A DNA stretch of 64,000 nt, from the NCBI GenBank assembly GCA_033439685.1, contig JAUEDM010000003.1, positions 3,998,001 through 4,062,000 of the forward strand, read 5' to 3'. Below, one piece after another: positions 62,024-64,000 of the stretch. Made by a program: the position numbers and the translations under genes. Numbering within the stretch: position 1 is the first letter of the stretch; each line of letters opens with the position of its first letter. Under the pieces are notes generated by a model. It saw only the letters and a program-made list of their open reading frames with translations, made no database searches and was not told the DNA's origin. The DNA comes from Apodospora peruviana (lineage: Eukaryota > Ascomycota > Sordariomycetes > Sordariales > Lasiosphaeriaceae).

Positions 62024-62111
62024 ACCTTCCTTCCATCCCACAAATATTATCAACGTAAAACTAACCTCCTCCAGATCGGTAGAGCGTGAGACTCTTAATC
62101 TCAAGGTTGTG

Positions 62112-62122
62112 GGTTCGACCCC
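62112..62122 (+). promoter_or_regulatory. Pol III B box
   Basis: GGTTCGACCCC in the T-arm matches the B-box consensus GGTTCGANNCC. The distance to the A box is about 56 nt longer than in an intronless tRNA gene. Confidence 0.85.
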
Positions 62123-62162
62123 CACGTCGGGCTCAATTCCCGGCGGTTCACACCTCCATTTC

Positions 62163-62167
62163 TTTTT
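62163..62167 (+). terminator. Candidate Pol III terminator (T5)
   Basis: TTTTT 30 nt after the tRNA 3' end, preceded by TTTC and followed by a TTTT at about 62175-62178. Confidence 0.55.
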
Positions 62168-62185
62168 ATCTCTCTTTTAGCCTTT

Positions 62186-63073
62186 TCACATGATCCCGTT
62201 CCATACCCTCCTCACACCCCCCCAATATCTGTTTTCATCCATCCTCGCATGCGCCACATGCGCCGAGGCCACAAACTTCTCCCTCGTCACCGCAAACCCC
62301 TTTTGTTCCGCCTCATCCGCGTGCGCCTCCACTTTGGTGTAGTCCACCAGCACATCCGCCTCGCTATAGATGTACGCGCGCCGCACCTCACCCGCATTTC
62401 CCTCGGCATTGAGCTTACCGCCCCAGATGGCTAGCTGGTCCCGCAGCAGGCCGACGGCTACCAGCCCCGCCCAGAAGTAGCTGAGCGCGTAGATCAGCGG
62501 TGCTGCTATCACCCCCGCCAACCTGCCGGGAAGGGAAAGACTCAGAAATGTTGCTACTCTGTTTCCTGCAAACACGGTCGGGCACGAGTCGAGGATTTTG
62601 ACGTGACCTGGCAGAATGGGGTCGCTTGGGTCTGATGCGGCGTAGGCGTCCAAGATGTTGGCTAGGGTAGATGTGCCGCCCATTGAGAAGACGTGGATCA
62701 GGAGTTTTGGCCGGGACGGTGGTGATGATAATGGGGATGGTGATGTCGCAAAGCACGCCCTAATGATCGGCACGGCGGGTATCACTGCACTCTGGATTAG
62801 GCGCGGACGGAACAAGAGTTTCCTTGTGCTCTTGACTAGCAGGATCTGAGCCGAGGGGTAGAGGGATTGGTATTTCAGAACGTATTTTGCGATGTGCACG
62901 TCGAGGGCGCCTGTCCAGCTTGTGATGAGGATGAGCTTTGGTGATGAAGGGGTGGTCGGGGGGTTGACTGCGGGTGTTGGTGTGGGTGGTGGACGGTAGA
63001 CAAACACCTCAGGTGAGAGTTTCTCCATAGAGGAAAGAGGGTTGATGTTGGCGATTTTGGCGTTGGAAGACAT
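62186..63073 (-). CDS. TMEM53/DUF829 (PaxU-like) alpha/beta-hydrolase-fold protein
   Basis: Single-exon gene of 295 aa. The DUF829 fold is visible in order: LILITSWTGALDVHIAKYVLKY (about residues 47-68), YPSAQILLVKS, then LLIHVFSMGGTSTLANIL with a GxSxG-like nucleophile elbow at Ser130. LPGHVKILDSCPTVF, a late acidic block EADVLVDY (about 240) and a His-containing VASAHVAHARMDENRYWGGV close the domain, so a Ser-Asp-His triad can be proposed. Relatives include human TMEM53 (nuclear envelope) and PaxU of indole-diterpene clusters; no cluster enzymes are near, so a housekeeping role is more likely. Hydrophobic residues at about 185-212 could form a membrane segment. The stop codon lies only 53 bp from the 3' end of the tRNA-Lys gene on the opposite strand. 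Confidence 0.85.
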   Translation of the reverse strand: MSSNAKIANINPLSSMEKLSPEVFVYRPPPTPTPAVNPPTTPSSPKLILITSWTGALDVHIAKYVLKYQSLYPSAQILLVKSTRKLLFRPRLIQSAVIPAVPIIRACFATSPSPLSSPPSRPKLLIHVFSMGGTSTLANILDAYAASDPSDPILPGHVKILDSCPTVFAGNRVATFLSLSLPGRLAGVIAAPLIYALSYFWAGLVAVGLLRDQLAIWGGKLNAEGNAGEVRRAYIYSEADVLVDYTKVEAHADEAEQKGFAVTREKFVASAHVAHARMDENRYWGGVRRVWNGIM

Positions 63074-63130
63074 TGTGCTGGTGAGGTTTTTTGTCCTTTT
63101 TTTTTGTAAGAAAAATAAAGCGAATGGTGA

Positions 63131-63695
63131 CTAGTAAGCAGGACTCATCATGTATCTCGGGTTTATTTCTAGTTTGTCTGTGAAAAGGCGAATATTGAGT
63201 GTCCCTTCAAGTTCTATAAACCCATTGAACGGGTTTCGGGTCACAGTTCTCACGACGGGCGAATCCGGTCCCGTGCCAAGAAGGCCCATGGCATGCACGT
63301 TGGTTTGTTTGATAACGCCATGAAGCCGAGGCCCGTCTTCGAAAGTGAACGAACCCCTTTCCTGGGTGATTGGGACTATGAACGTCACATTTTCGGGTCT
63401 GTCTAGTGTAACAAGATTTCTCAAAGATACCTATTGATCTGCTATTGGATTCTTACCTGGATTCTTCGGTCTCGCTTTTCATATCAGGTTGGTTGAAAGT
63501 TGGATTCAAGAGACTTGATGTGAAAAGTGGACCTTGGCTCGAAAGTGTACGTATACAGAATATTATGTAATCAAGGCACCCACTCTGCGCCGCGATTGTA
63601 TCTCTTATCGGCGCGTCGGTTAGTGGGGCGCTGTCTTTTTGTCGGTTTATCGAGTTTGTCATGCTTGTTTTGGACTGTGGCTCAACGTGGCTCAT
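63131..63695 (-). CDS. Possible small gene, structure unresolved
   Basis: Two adjacent minus-strand frames look partly protein-like: 63695-63453 (80 codons, ATG start, ending with a GTAAGA donor-like site at its stop) and about 63424-63131 (97 codons without an early ATG; RPENVTFIVPITQERGSFTF and later NPFNGFIELEGTLNIRLF). A spliced gene is tempting, but I could not find a donor-acceptor pair that keeps both in frame: the TAG acceptor before GTATCTTTG fits the second frame only from a phase in which the first frame has a stop. No family is recognised. It may be a broken or wrongly phased gene, or chance frames. Confidence 0.25.
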
Positions 63696-63833
63696 GGTAA
63701 ACCACTTGACCGATCCGGCCCAAAACCGAACCTCTGAAATGCTTCGACTTTAGAACTTCGTTAGGCCAAGGAGATCTCGATCATTTAGCTCCAACGCGGG
63801 CTCCATGGATATCCTAGCATCAAACATCTCACC

Positions 63834-64000
63834 ATGGCCTCTCCTCATTCAAGCGACCGCGGGGTCGTCACACTCGAGTCGCTCCCTGGCGAGATAATAT
63901 CCGCAATCCTCGACTTCCTCGTCCCGCAACCTCCAGAGATTGGCGAGACGCGCCCCGTCGGCTACGACAAGCTCGTACCCGGCGAGCCCTGGTTCGATCT
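63834..64000 (+). CDS. F-box-like protein, 5' part only
   Basis: The frame opens at ATG 63834 in a good context (CACCATGGC) and runs to the window end, so 55 codons are visible. Residues about 14-31 read LESLPGEIISAILDFLVP, matching the start of an F-box (LPxEIxxxILxxL), the Skp1-binding element of SCF ubiquitin ligase receptors. The continuation and the substrate-binding part lie outside the window. Confidence 0.55.
   Translation, partial: MASPHSSDRGVVTLESLPGEIISAILDFLVPQPPEIGETRPVGYDKLVPGEPWFD

Larger units (their letters stand above)
62005..62133 (+). tRNA. tRNA-Lys(CUU) with a spliceosomal-type intron in the D-loop
   Basis: The two halves, 62005-62018 and 62075-62133, join into a 73-nt tRNA. 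The acceptor stem is GCCCGGC with GTCGGGC (one G-U pair), the D-stem GCTC with GAGC, the anticodon stem TGAGA with TCTCA, the loop CTCTTAA with anticodon CTT (Lys), the variable loop AGGTT, the T-arm GTGGG-TTCGACC-CCCAC, and T73. The halves are separated inside the D-loop by 56 nt (62019-62074) that begin GTAAGA, contain ACTAAC ending 9 nt before the end, and finish CCAG. Removal leaves an 8-nt D-loop with G18G19 in place, and A15 matches U48. No intron is present at the usual 37/38 position. The ends of the insert (GTAAGACC and CCTCCAG) are not complementary, so no bulge-helix-bulge for the tRNA endonuclease is apparent. The CCA is not encoded, as normal in eukaryotes. Alternatively this is a tRNA pseudogene interrupted by an insertion. 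Confidence 0.85.

Noticed and set aside
62005..62133. Canonical SEN-type (bulge-helix-bulge) intron in the tRNA
   Set aside because: The insert is in the D-loop, not at 37/38, and its two ends are not complementary, so no helix between bulges forms.

Overview
The window is nuclear DNA of a filamentous ascomycete (Pezizomycotina), most likely a Sordariomycete close to Neurospora, Podospora or Chaetomium. The reasons are short spliceosomal introns (mostly 50-90 nt, GTRNGT donors, CTRAC/CTAAC branch sites, CAG/TAG acceptors), monocistronic genes on both strands, 1-4 kb intergenic spaces, and typical families (nudE/ro-11, scon-2/sconB, a velvet-like protein, a HET protein, TMEM53/PaxU-like). No operons, CRISPR arrays, intact transposons or plasmid features are visible.

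Left part (1-20.6 kb): a nudE/RO11 dynein regulator (+), a large gene-poor stretch, the complete cytosolic acetyl-CoA carboxylase gene (+, three coding exons, 2300 aa), a small velvet-domain-like protein (+), and a BTB/POZ protein (-). Middle (21-33 kb) is dense with conserved housekeeping genes: Set9/KMT5 H4K20 methyltransferase (-), mitochondrial ribosomal protein uL14m (+), RNA polymerase II subunit Rpb9 (-), Pin1/Ess1 prolyl isomerase (+), and a fused LrgA-LrgB-type membrane protein (-). Then a putative augmin HAUS3 subunit (+, five exons), an M20-family peptidase broken by an internal deletion (+), the succinate/fumarate carrier Sfc1/Acr1 (-), the F-box/WD40 sulfur regulator scon-2 (-), an acyltransferase-3 membrane protein (-), a HET-domain protein (-), a tRNA-Lys gene (+), a TMEM53/DUF829 hydrolase-fold protein (-), and the start of an F-box-like gene (+) cut by the window end. 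About half of the window has no supportable gene.

The genes mostly act independently. The loosest themes are acetyl-CoA and C4-dicarboxylate metabolism (ACC, Sfc1), RNA polymerase II function (Rpb9, Pin1/Ess1) and dynein/microtubule biology (NudE, putative HAUS3).

The most remarkable object is the tRNA-Lys(CUU) gene at 62005-62133. Its D-loop is split by 56 nt that look exactly like one of this fungus's spliceosomal introns (GTAAGA ... ACTAAC ... CCAG). Removing it GT-to-AG gives a structurally complete 73-nt tRNA whose A15-U48 tertiary pair is also satisfied. Eukaryotic nuclear tRNA introns normally sit at position 37/38 and are cut by the tRNA endonuclease, so a spliceosome-type intron in a polymerase III transcript would be unusual. 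Secondary points of interest are the 586-nt first intron of RPB9 with an in-frame Cys-rich reading frame, the LrgA-LrgB fusion, the deletion-killed M20 peptidase, a 5-nt first exon in the HET gene, and a pair of near-identical hairpins near 30.3-30.4 kb.
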